A stretch of DNA of 64,000 nucleotides, taken from assembly GCF_914767665.1 (NCBI RefSeq), contig NC_059503.1, positions 60,034,352 to 60,098,351 on the forward strand. Direction: 5' to 3'. The stretch comes from Harmonia axyridis. Taxonomy: Eukaryota; Arthropoda; Insecta; Coleoptera; Coccinellidae. The notes beneath the pieces were generated by a model. It saw nothing but the letters and a program-made list of their open reading frames with translations. It was not told where the DNA came from and did no database searches. Numbering within the stretch: position 1 is the first letter of the stretch; the number at the start of each line of letters is the position of its first letter. A program made the translations under genes and the position numbers. Below are positions 22,936-35,131 of the stretch, in pieces.

Positions 22936-25791
22936 ATGTCGAAAATAAATGGAATACCAGAATCGTGCGGTTATACAAGTGATAGCTCAGATCAATCAAG
23001 TAAGTCTCCAAAATTGTATTTCTTGTGGACCAAAATTGAAAAAATTTGTGTTTTAGTCAACAATTTTTATACCGAATGATATGATTTTTCACAAACAGTT
23101 AAATCGAGTGCATTAGACCAATGATAATAATATACATGAATATTATTCAATTATCAATTATCTTAGTATAATATGAAAATAATTATAAAATTATGTTGAA
23201 AATCTTAACTATTCCAAATTTAGTAAAATTATTTTGGAGTAAACACTCACATTTTAAAATATAAAATATCTCTCAATTGACACATTTATTTTTCAATCTT
23301 ATTATTTTAATCCAAGTTAACTGAATGAAGGCTTCCTAAATACTGAGCTCTACACGAACTCCAATAACTTCGTTAGATGAATAGGCCTGAATGATATCAA
23401 ATGCATTGTGTGAATCAGTCAACAAAATATCGAGAAGGATAAGAATTATTGGAAATAAAACAAGTAATATCCACTAATATAATATACCTTGGTTTATTTT
23501 ATCTATAATGATTTTGCATTAATTAAGGTCCTAATCCATTAGATAATTTGTATTTATGATTGATTAATCTATTGTCTATCCAAGCACAATAAAAGTTTCG
23601 CAAAAAAAAGCGAATAGGTATACTAAAAAATTTCGAAGAAAACTTGTTTTTTTTCGAACATTCAGTGAAAGTTATCTAGAGTTTGACTACTTTGTATATT
23701 CTTCAGAATTCAACCTGATTACGAAATTTAAAAAAAATATCGAAAGCCCAAATCGTCATTTCCATTTCATACAACTCAATCAAAAAATGTTCAAAATTAC
23801 CTTATCTTCTGTTATATGAATAAATAAATTATAAGTTGTGGTACTTAACCCAATATTTAGCGAACATTAATGAAGAAAGCATTAAATTCAGTGATGTTGA
23901 AACATAATCATGCAAGTTTTTTAGAAATTCAACTTTATAAGCGTTAATTTCTCGAACAGAGCACAATAATATTTCGTGTAAATGGCATTTCTCTCTAGAT
24001 GCCACCGTAAAATGATAACTCTTGAACGGAAAAACCTAGAAATGTTCAAAAAACGTATTTAGAATGGCGCGGCTGAAATCGGACTAGGGGTTCCGTAAAT
24101 ATAGTCATTTGAATTTTTTTTTCTCTATTTTCCAAACTATAGATTGGATCGAAATGAAATTTTGATTATCTAGGATGATTTATTATTTATTATTATTATT
24201 GTAATTCTCATCACAGTCACAATTATACAAACGTTTCGGGTAGAACCGTTTTCAATGTCTAAAAATAATAATAAATTACAAACATTATACAATCAAAAAC
24301 AAACAGATAGAGATCAATTGCCTCTTTGAGTACTGTAATAAATAACAGTTTTTATTTGTTATTTTTGGGGAACATTTTGTTGAGTAAGGTGAGTTGTGTG
24401 ATATTTGAATATGGAGTATAATTATTAAAAATCGAAAGGAGACCTGCAAAGTTACCGATTTTTACCGTCTTTCTAAATATTCCTGTATAAAGTATTTTTT
24501 GAAATATTGAGAATGAAATTAACTCAATATAAGTACATCACACAAAATTAAAATTTAATATCTTTTTTAATTACAGATGTGGCTGAAGATGAAATATTAG
24601 CAATGAGAAGTATATACCCAACAAAAATACCTGTAAGTATTCTAATTTATTCACCATCAAATTTTCCATGGTTCGTCGATATGACAATCATATAAATTGA
24701 TAAACAAACATTAATAGTTGAAAATTATTTCAAGAACTTGACCATTGTTCATTCAAATCATCACTTTTTATTTTAATCACAAATCTGAAGTAGTGATCCA
24801 AAAATTATATCAGAAATGACTGGTTATTCCCTTTTTTTATAAATGTTTCATATCATGATGTTCCATAACTTTTGTAAAGTCTTGAGAATAGAAAAATATA
24901 TTTCCTTAACGTCGGCAAACTGACATTGTATCAATCTCCTGCTTTCTGGTTCTTATACGCCACCAGTCTATCATTTCTAATATTTTAATCGTTTTGGTAT
25001 TGCTATACACTGCCACATATTTTTTTTATATTAGAATTCGTTTTATATTTTAAAGGAAAAACATTAATGATTATATAGAGAAAAAAAACAACTTCTTTTT
25101 CCATGAAGGTCAAAATTTTCGTAAATTCAATAAATAATGAAAATATAAAAATTGAGCGCATGTGAATAATAGTTAAATTAAGACGAAAAATTTTATAAGA
25201 AACAACAGATAAATTTCGAAGACAAATTTTGTCAGGCCTAGAACTTCTTGAAAGTGACAGGCACATTCTACTTCCTTGATTTCCTTTTTAAATAAATAAA
25301 TATGAATAAAAAAGAAATATGAATTGAAATTTAATTAATTTAATTTGATTGTAAAATGGACTCTGGATCTCATAACTATCAAGGCACTGTTTTAAATATT
25401 TTTTTATAGGTTATCGTTAAAAGATTCTCCAAAGAAAAGCATTTACCTCAGCTGGATAAAAAGAAATATTTAATACCCCAAGAGGTGACTATGTCACAAT
25501 TTCAAATGATTCTGAGGTAATTATAAATTACAATTTAACTTTTCCATCAGGAATGTATCTTGTGATTCTTTCATTTTCAGAAATAAAATGCAGCTTCAAA
25601 GTAACAGATCTATGTATCTTCTTGTTAACAATAGATCGATGCTTAGTTTATCGACGACCATAGCTGAAGTATACTATGAGTATGCTCAAAACGAAGGATA
25701 CCTTTCTATAGCATACGCATCTGAAGAGGTATTTGGTAGCAGATCTTCGGATTCAATTGAAAAAAGTTCAAACACGAAAATAAAATACTGA
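22936..25791 (+). CDS. LC3/Atg8-like gene C (4 exons)
   Basis: Exons are 22936-22999, 24577-24632, 25410-25516 and 25581-25791, encoding about 145 aa. The leader is MSKINGIPESCGYTSDSSDQS; the core has LPQLDKKKYLIPQEVTMSQ and ends SIAYASEEVFG, followed by a 17-residue tail. Copy-specific changes are RSIYPTKIP, where B and D have RSRYP or RSRFP (an Arg lost in the second helix region), and IAYASEEVFG for ITYASQEVFG. All splice sites and phases match copies B and D. The role would be that of an Atg8 family member on autophagosomal or other membranes; whether it is lipidated cannot be told from sequence. No pseudogene mark is seen, although an ordinary paralog gone neutral would look the same at this age. 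Confidence 0.85.
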
Positions 25792-26985
25792 CTGAAAAGT
25801 TGAAATAATAAAATGACATAAAAATATGACTCAGTTATGAGTTTAAAGACTGTTATTTATATTTTTTTGTGATTGATTTCTTTTTGAAAGCATAGTTTTA
25901 GCTTTGTACTGATTTACTATATTTTAAATAGGTCAATGAAATGCAAAATTGAAATTATTATAATTACTGTCCTATCACATGTCAAATAGTTATTAAAGAC
26001 TGATTTCTGTTTGAATCTGGCATTAAAAAACAACAAGCAAAATGAGTTGGGATAACAGAAATATTAGTGTTTAATACCTTTGAACAAGTTGTGAATTATT
26101 GTAAATTGTTGATTCTATAAATATTTATTGTGTATGGCAGTTCTACTTCCTCATGCATTTTTCATTTTTGTTTCATTTATTATTTATTGAACCAAATGTA
26201 TTTTGACATGAGGTAGTAGAGCTTTATAATATTATACATAGTGCTATTAAAATTGTTAAATGTGATTAAAATGTTTTCTATAATTAAATGTTGTAATAAT
26301 TTTTTACTTAATCAAAACATTCATATTTCCCTTGACTTAAATTAGTATTACAGTGCTCTAAAAAATCTCTAGATGTAGAAACTAATTTTTAGATTTTCTG
26401 GATGAATGAATCCCAATTTTGTTCAAAGTTTCATTTGCTCTAAACGTAACATCTTCGAGATATTTCGATTCGTCATAAATTGGAGGGTCTTTGAAAAAAT
26501 CTTATAATATCGAAAAGAATAAATTTATTCTATTGATATTTTAAAAGTGAATACCAAAAGAACGAAGCTATATACTAAATTTTCAATAATCAAGCATTAA
26601 TATCAAGCTTTTTCTGAATAGAAAATAAACCGAATAATAATGAAATTAGGATTGATCTCAATCATTTTGCGAATATAATAAAATTTGCAACCTAATCTAT
26701 ATACATAAAAAAGAGGATCTATTATGTAAGGACATCACGTTCAATCGACTGCACCAAATTGGACAATTCTTTTTTTTTTTTGTTGTGTTCGTTACTGCCA
26801 TGAAAAGGTTTATACAAAAAAATATTTTCGACAAAATCGTATGGAAAAGAAAAAAAAAGAATTGGCTGTTTTCTCCGAAATAACAATTATAGAGAATAAT
26901 GTGACACTTCGAAAAGTGTATTTTGGGTTGCCCGACAGAATGTGCGGACTCAATGCATGTTTTGTATCTTGATTTTGTTTATTAA
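25792..26985. other. 3' flank of gene C
   Basis: Non-coding, collinear with the 3' flanks of B and D. An AATAAA lies about 17 bp after the stop. It ends at the TTAA where the 2.26-kb element is inserted. Confidence 0.6.
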
Positions 26986-29250
26986 GAGTCTGTTTACACC
27001 ACACTGCTCGGGAAGCAGAGGGGTCGCAACGTGAAGGGGCAAGAGCGGGTGGGCGTCGACTATCGTAGTAAAAATATAGACAACGTATTAGGCCCTCAGC
27101 CCAGATTGAATGAATTTGTAACGCATTGGGATTATCTCGTTTCTTTCTCGAGTTTTACTAGTGCGTGTCGGAATATGCAGCCGCATTTTCGACATTTTGA
27201 TTAAATGAAATGATTGTCAAATGGTCACCTATGATTATGGTTGTAATTGTAAAGACGGTTTCTTTATAATAAGAACAGAGTTGAGAAACACGAACTGTTT
27301 TTTAGGTTTTGAAAAAGTTTGCATCCCAACAATTGTAGGAACTCCGGAGAGTGAATTATAATTTCCCCAGTTTCGATAAGATCGTTCAGCCCAACTATCA
27401 TCACAAAATAACGTTATTGAAGGTGTACCATTTATGTCGATACTTCCACATTCGATCGCTTAGTTCACTTCTTCTGCTGCGGCTCCTTCCATAGATTTCA
27501 ACGCTATCTGTTCCCAGGCATTACATACTTCATTGTGTACTCTTTTATTTTGAAATTATTATGATTATTATTATATATGATTATTATGATCATTGTAAAA
27601 AATTTTGAATGATATTTTGTTACCTACTTCTGAATAAACTTTCTTTCTTCTTCTTTCTTTCTTACAGTGAAAATGAAAAACAAGGGATATTCATATCATT
27701 CCTATTTTCTTCAGCTGTGCATAACCATCACCAGGATTCATGACACTACTGACGGCGGATGTGCTATATCAAGCATTTCTGGATGTTCTGGACAAGTACA
27801 TATTGTTTTCGAAATTCTACACATATCACGTACGAAAACTAATTTCGACTGAAACCCAATTTTTTATTTCCTTCACCAAACGCATATTAGATAAATTTCA
27901 TTAAAAAAAAAACGGAGTGATTAGAAAGTTCTTTCAGAGAATCTATGAATTGCAGAATATAAACAATTCGGAATTCATCCAAAGATATTTTCCAGCAAAA
28001 AAGGTTCGATTCAATACACATAAACAAAATTATAAGAAGAGCTGCACAGGCCAAATAGATATGAAAACTTCTAGTAATAGGTACCTGAACCCTAAATTGA
28101 AAATACCATTCTAGAAATTTCAGTTTGAAAATGCGTTATTTTAATGTCAGGTATAGTTAATATTCTTCATTTCTACATAAAATCATTGAGTAAGTAGAAA
28201 TATATGTATCGGTACAAAAATAGACCATTTTGAAATGTAATTTCTCCGTAATTGCCTTCTTTCAGGTACCTATGCAATGCTGAACCTACCTCGAAACTGT
28301 CAAATTGTCCAGCAATGAAATAATACGGTACACAAAAGAGTACCGAATAACCTTTATTTACAACTGATGTTTATCTGATGTGGCAATAAAATCGTGAAAT
28401 AACTCAAATAAATTTACACGAAATCACTTCTTGTTAACTTCCAAAGTATTATCCTCAAGCACAATACCGAATCTAAGAGAGCTTCTGAACTTCCCAAATT
28501 TTGTATTATATGAAATATGGTAAAAACAAGGTAATTTGCCAGCCATTATTACATCCGAATTGCTTTCCTTCATAATAACAGACATTTACTTTTTCCCAAA
28601 TTTACGAAACCTTCGGTCCGAAGTAATTAATTGACTATTGGATCCAATCCAAAACCTTCCATGAGGAATCCATTTTTTCATTCGAGAAAGTTACATGAAA
28701 ATCGATCGTATGACTCTAAAGATAATCAATGCTGCAATAGAAACATGCAGGTATAAGCGACAAAATATTTTTTTGTTCGTGACAAATAATTCAGGTTTTC
28801 AAGAATATATTTCCTAAAAGACGGTCCTGATAGCTACAAGCCACGCCCCTCAGGGAGGAGCAACGATTTTTAGTTTACAATTCTGGCACTTGAAACAAAT
28901 TTACAACGTCACATAGAATTTTGAGTAACTATGATGTAATATATTTCTAATTGGTATCATTGGAAAGAAGAAGAAATAGGCTATGACCATATTGTATTAG
29001 ATTTTCGAATTTAGGTCAACTGAAGCGACAATAAATTATTCAAAATTGGTATTGAAAATCGTACTTTCTACTTCAATAAAACAATTAATTTGCAACTTAA
29101 AATGAAATTATTACCTAACGAACATACAAGGGATAAAGACCTTCCAATATTGTTTTGAATCATCTCGATAGCGTTTACCGTTCCTGAGAAAATCAAGACC
29201 GAGTTAGTTAAGAAAACGCCTGAATTTGTGCCGCGTTAACGGACTCTTAA
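26982..29250. mobile_element. TTAA-flanked piggyBac-like element
   Basis: The insertion is 26986-29246 (2261 bp), flanked by TTAA at 26982-26985 and 29247-29250. It starts GAGTCTGTTTAC and ends in the near inverse GTTAACGGACTC. Unit B has the unfilled site at about 14218-14225 (TTTATTTAAATATC), which proves the borders. TTAA target use is characteristic of piggyBac transposons. I find no transposase, only short unrelated ORFs (for example 27667-27852), so it is probably non-autonomous. Confidence 0.8.
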
Positions 29251-29589
29251 AATATCATACATATTGCACCAATATGCAGTACCGTATCTAGGGCGTGGCG
29301 AAGGTGGCACTCGCCACCGGCGCAAGGTTTGTAGGGGCGCCCAAAAATATCAAAAGAAAAAAATATTGGAACACCAGGCGATACAAAAAAAGTAAACAAC
29401 GGATGAGTGTATACCGATGACGAACGCAAAAATCACAGATGTGAATAGAATAGAATAGAATAATAGAATAATATTTATTGATCCTGTGGATTGTAACATA
29501 ACAATATAGGACAAGTCAATTACAAGGAAAAAAGGCTCAAAAAAAAAATAAACAAGAAAAATTACATAACAGAAACAGCCATCCTAGCT

Positions 29590-30456
29590 CTAATGTAACT
29601 CATTATCATTGAGAAACTCTTGAACACAATAGTAACATTTTTTTATTAATAAATTTCTTACAGTATGTTTAAAGGCAATTTTATTCTGCAGTTGCTTAAT
29701 CGAATTAGGTAACTTATTATATAATACAATACCCATATAGGCAGGGTCATGTTCAAATATGCTCAATCTATGTCTAGGTATAGAAAGCTTCCCACCGTGT
29801 CTTGTAGAATAATCATGGTAGTCACAATTTTTCCTGAATTTTTCCAAATAAGACTTCACAAATATCAATATTTCCATGATATATATACAAGGCACCGTGA
29901 GTAGCTCGATTTTAACAAAAAATTGCCGACAAGGAGCAAATCTCTGTGCACCCAGCATTATTCGGATAGCTCTTTTTTGAACGCGGAATACTCTCAAGCT
30001 CAATGATGAACACCCCCAGATAATTATACCATACTTTATTCTGGAATATATATGCGAATAATAGTATGATTTCATTATTTCAAAATTGGTCAATCCTCTC
30101 AACCTATACAGGGCATAACAGGCTGACGACAAGCCACCACATACAGATTCAATATGACTTCCCCATCCCAAATCATTTTCCAGACATAAACCCAAAAATT
30201 TGGTTTTAGAGACCTGTTGGATAATTTTCCCATCTTTTTTCAATAGAAGCGATTCTGTATAATTTCCTGTCCTTGGTGAAAAACACATGAATACAGTTTT
30301 TTCTGTGTTCAGATGAAGATGATTTTTATTGAACCACTCTACAAATTTGCCGAGCATTCCCTGGGCACACTTTCTCAGATCTTCCTTGTTTTCCCTGAGA
30401 TGGGAGATAGGAGCAACGCCGACAAAGCGGATAGATAAAGGGAAAGTAATAAACAC
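29590..30456 (-). pseudogene. 5'-truncated jockey-like reverse transcriptase, copy 2
   Basis: The translation is identical to that of the ORF at 14562-15428, including the truncated start. Full identity over 288 codons shows that the duplication of this block is recent, or that it has been homogenised by gene conversion. Confidence 0.8.
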
Positions 30457-31156
30457 CGGACATAGACGAGCTCGTAGTGCAATAAAAGTACTAATCTTGA
30501 AAGTGGTAATAAACTCATAGGTAAACCGTAAAAGGGTCCGATTTTTTACTGTCGTGCCGATTTCAAAAGAGAGTAAAATGATTATTCGTTCATTTTATGG
30601 GAAAATATTCGTTCTTCGTCTTGCGAAATCTGAAATTTTATATTTTGGAAATCTCGGGTGGGGTTGATTACCCCCAGTATTTGTACGCTCCTGGGGACAT
30701 CTGAATATTGCTACATTTTTATTCCGGCGAAAAGTATACACTTATTTCAAACTATGTTGAGTGTTTACTGTGTTTTCGAGTTTCTGCATATTTTAAATTC
30801 TATCCACAGAAATTGTGGTATTTCAGGTAAGTTGAGAAAAAATTATACATGAAAAAAAAAATTTATTTTTAAATATAAATCAAAAATATCCTGGGCTTGC
30901 AAAATTGGCATTATGGTTCGTGTTGCCTCTTCCATTTATAGTTTTCATTTGGAGATAGATCAATTCAAATAAAACAGAAAACTAATATTAGATATGGGTT
31001 GATTCTTGATTGAGTATTCAATTATTTATTTAATCAGAAATTATTATTTTCTTACCAAAAAATTCGTATGAAAAAAATTAAACAAAGGATTTTGACTATC
31101 AATCATCCATCCAAATATTATTCTTATGCTAAGTTTACGATTGTTTTTTTGCAGAC

Positions 31157-32841
31157 ATGCCACCAAAAAAATTATCAGAAGCGCAGAATAAAGTACTACG
31201 TGCTCAAAAAACTGCTACCTTAAAAGCCAACACAAGTGACATATCAAAGTTTTTATTACCACAAAAACCGTGTACTACTGAAGTGAGTGAAACTGTCAGT
31301 CTTACTCATTCTGATATTTCTGCTTCAAGTTCTACAGATAGCGAAAGTGAACAAAAAATATTCATAAAACTTGAATCTAGTCAAAATCACGAAAACGAAG
31401 AAAATCGACAAAATCATGAACTCCAAACTAACATAGAGATTGACTTCAACAATCCAACAACGTGGAATATATTTAAAAATACTATTACGATGTATGTTGA
31501 GCATGGTCCTATTTGTTTTGATGACATCGAATGTTATCCATGGCGAACAACAGGCGATTTGAAAAACATTGGTTCACAAACATCAAGAAAAATGGAGAAA
31601 GAATTTTTAGGAATCGGCTCATTTATTGTAAGGATTTGGACTCACTATTTTGTTTCCCATGTAAACTTTTTAATGATACCAACAACATTTGGACCACTGG
31701 TTTTAATGATTGGAAACATTTAAATCCTACGTTACCTCGTCACGAAAATTCCATCAGTCATAGAGAAAACTACATAAAGTTGAAAGCTTTTGAAAAGAGA
31801 TTGAAAATGGGTGGTTGTATCGATGATGAGCTGCTGAAAACAATAGAAAACGAGAAAAATAAGTGGAGGCATATTTTAAAAGTGATCCAAATTGTGGTAG
31901 ACTTCTTAACACAATTGAACTGATAAGTCACTATGATAATGTTATTAAGGCCCACATTGAAACCCACAATAAAGGCACTCTCCTATTTTTCTTCTGGAAT
32001 ACAAAATGAGCTGATTGGTTTAGCAGCTACTAAAGTACGAAGACAAATTATTAAAGATATAAAGGACGCGAAATATTTCTCAATATTGGTTGACTGTACC
32101 ACAGACGTGGCCCATCGAGAGCAGATGGTTCAGATAAAACGTTACGTGCATATTGATAGCAATAAAAAATGCAGTATTAAGGAAAGTTTTATTGACTTCA
32201 TTAATACTCGCGAAAAAACAGGTGAAGGACTCGCAAAAGAAATCGTAGAAAAATTGATCGGCGATGGTTTGGACATTAACAATGTGAGAGGGGCAGTCTT
32301 ATGATAATGGGACTAATATGGCTGGAAAATACAAGGGTGTACAAGCTCGAATTTGGATGTTAAATGATAATGCGAAATTTATTCCTTGCACTGCCCACAG
32401 TCTGAATTTAGTGGGCGTTCATGCTGCTGAGGTGAACCCACATATGGAAACGTTCTTTGCAACTGTTCAGCAAATATATAATTTTTTTGTTGGATCTTCT
32501 TCAAGGTGGGAATTACTCAAAACAGAAGTCTACCTCACTCTAAAAGGTTTTTGCGATACTCGCTGGTCCTCAAAAGTAAACGCTGTACATTCCTTGAAGT
32601 CACAATTAGGTAAAATTATTGAAATTCTTCGCAAGCTAAAAAAATTGTCCTTAGTAAATTTGATATCAAATTATGAATTCTTCATATATCTTAACTTCTG
32701 GGATATTCTGTTGAGTATTACGAATGATACTTGGACTATTAAACGAATTGAAAGCGTATAGAGAAAACTTTCTCCCATCATTGATGGAATTTTCAAAAAT
32801 TGAAGCAGATAAAATCGGAATTGAAGCAATATTACATGAGT
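31157..32841 (+). pseudogene. hAT (ZMYM1-like) transposase remnant, copy 2
   Basis: Same decayed transposase as copy 1, with the same early frameshifts and further damage: one extra G near 32290 (GAGGGGCAG against GAGGGCAG), a stop in place of Ser near 31921, a deletion near 32716, and loss of the C-terminal dimerisation region. It is non-functional. Confidence 0.85.
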
Positions 32842-33207
32842 CAATTTTTGGAATCAGTACAGCACACTCTACAATTTTTCTATTCACGTCCCTATACCTA
32901 TCTCAACTGGATTCCGAGTTATATGCGTTTATTAGATTTCACATTGATTCAATAAGCGTTAATTTCTTTTGTATTTTTATTTTCTCTATGTCGTTCATAG
33001 ATCGATATATCAATGAATCAGTTCAATCCATAAATGTCAAAATAAACAATTATTGCCTAACAGGTGTTTTGTTCCGAGGTCTTTCTATAAATATTGGCTC
33101 AAGAAAGATATACACATATAACGCATATAACTCGGAATCCAGATGGGATAGGTATAGGGACGTGAATAGAAAAATTGTAAGGTGTGTTGTACTGATTCCA
33201 AAAATTG
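32842..33207. mobile_element. Foldback MITE interrupting hAT copy 2
   Basis: This is a 366-bp element whose ends are long inverted repeats of about 90-100 bp (CAATTTTTGGAATCAG at the left, its inverse at 33192-33207, and GGATTCCGAGTTATATGCG paired with CGCATATAACTCGGAATCC). No coding sequence was recognised. The left border falls inside the transposase gene. The right side does not return to hAT sequence, so a deletion accompanied or followed the insertion. Confidence 0.7.
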
Positions 33208-35131
33208 AAAAATATACTAGGTGTCTAATTTGAAAAAATTGACTTTTTTACAATTTTGTAACTTAGCAAATGATGATTTTTTTTGGTCCGTCCTGTATTA
33301 TTGACAACCATAATTCAAAAGCAGTGACACAGATCAGATCAATATCTAACGACTTGCAAAATTTCTGACTTAAATCTCAAATATTGAGCGAACAAGAGAC
33401 ATTTTCTTAATACGCCAATTTGATTTAAAATTTCGAAAAATAATTAATAACTCAAAAACCGTTAAAGATAGGGATAGAAAAGTAAGAGTAAATGGATTTA
33501 ATATTTTATGGAGTATCATAAAAAAATAGAAATACCGGATGTCCCATTTAAAATAACAAAGTTGTTGCCAAATTGTCGTATATCCGGCAACACTGGAAAT
33601 ATGAAATCATTTTAAAAATGTACCTTAAATGGCCAAATATCTATCCACAAAATTTGAAATCTTTACCATCAATAGTTTCCATAATAATCTAATAGGCCAC
33701 TCACCTTGGGACACCCGATATAAGTTCATAAATGGGAGGAAAATGACAGATTTCTCGCTCGATTTCTCAGATCATTTTCAGAAAGTTATATGTATAACGG
33801 ATACAGGTGTTAAAGTTCAAGTTTTTCCTCATAGTACCTTCCCTTCAAAAGATATTCAATTTGAATTGGCATAGATATTCCAATTTAAAGTTTTCGTCAT
33901 GCTAATTTTGAATACAAATCTACAGGATGATATTTTTTCTGAGAGGGTGCCCGCTTCTTTTCTCCAAAACTATTTCTCGGTGAACCACTGGTTGTTTAGA
34001 AAAATGAGAAAAAAAAACTGGTTACTACACTTTTTGATTTGTTGTAATTTTTTCGTAACTACTATCGATTTCGATAAAAAAAATTCAAACAGCTCTCCAG
34101 TAATCCTCAGGAAAATTCAAATTATTATAAAGATCCAGTTAGTACGCTGTGATGAATAGATAAATATATATTTTGGTACTTATTCTCCCCCTCTGTAGCG
34201 AATATTGATAAAGATTCGATAAACTGATATAATCATCACAAGAAAGTTGGACTACAAGAAACAACCAATATCTCGCAAATAACGTGTTTGCGGGCTCATG
34301 TTTATGCGAGTTTTCATTCTTGAAATTATCTTGATTTATCTCTCATTTTCTTTCTTAACTCCAATTCAGGAACACCCAGTATAAGATAAGAACAATAGAA
34401 TTGGTAATGAAAAAATCGATATCAAACCTCTTTTTCTCACTTTGAAGATATAAATAAACGTTATCGTCAATACATTTTTTTTTCGATTAAATCTCCCCCC
34501 ACCAGGGAAAAAAAAAGTTCTAAGCTCTTGTATATGCTAGTGACTAAGAATTTCTAACACTTGAAATCAAGAGATAATGATGAGTGAATTCATGAATAAC
34601 AGTATTCGTGACTGAAGTCATGAATTCACTCATCAATAATATTCCAAAATTATCTTTATTTATAGAGTGTACACTCAGTCAAAAGTTACTCATTAAATAA
34701 TCATCTAAACATACAAATGAAGATATTTTGATAAAAGTGGGTCGTAAATAATTGGTGATACAGAATATTTTCGTCTAACACAAATATAAAAAAACATTTC
34801 AGCAATAATTATTTTCAAAATAACAACTTAACAATCAAAAGATGTCACTTAATGAACCCGACACCTAATTGAATAATTATAATACCTTTATCGCTTTTAG
34901 GTCCCTCCATAAAGGTATAAGACCTAATGGTCAAAAGAATGACAGATAAGGGGTAGAATTTTTGGACATTTCAGGTTACAATTTCAGTTCGTGAACATAC
35001 TAGTGGAAGTTGGAATTCGGAGAGTGCTATCTTAAAATTCTGAGTGAAGAATTATTATACTCCAAAGGTTTTGAATTTTTCAAGTTTGAGGGGAGTTGAA
35101 ATTATAATTTACGGTAGGAATAGAAGAAAAT
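33208..35131. other. Intergenic sequence upstream of gene D
   Basis: Positions 33217-33718 have weak inverted ends (CTAGGTGTC / GGGACACCCG) and may be a decayed MITE of the CAGGGTGTCCC type. From about 33721 the sequence matches the upstream region of gene C (from about 21557). No gene is evident; short ORFs here are not supported. Confidence 0.5.

Larger units (their letters stand above)
29269..32841 (+). mobile_element. hAT element, copy 2, 3'-truncated
   Basis: Starts at 29277 after the same CCAATATG (29269-29276) and the same upstream flank as copy 1, so it was copied by segmental duplication and did not transpose independently. It follows copy 1 almost base for base until about 32716, lacks a short piece there (copy 1 about 17683-17745), resumes, and stops at 32841, where a foldback MITE begins. 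The right end and its target duplication are lost. Confidence 0.85.
22190..34400 (+). repeat. Array unit C (tandem segmental duplication)
   Basis: This is the second full unit, holding gene C, a TTAA-flanked insertion (26986-29246) and a second, 3'-truncated copy of the hAT element. Compared with unit B it lacks the 503-bp local duplication, foldback element 1 and everything between the hAT break (32842) and the point matching about 21557. Edges are approximate. Confidence 0.75.
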
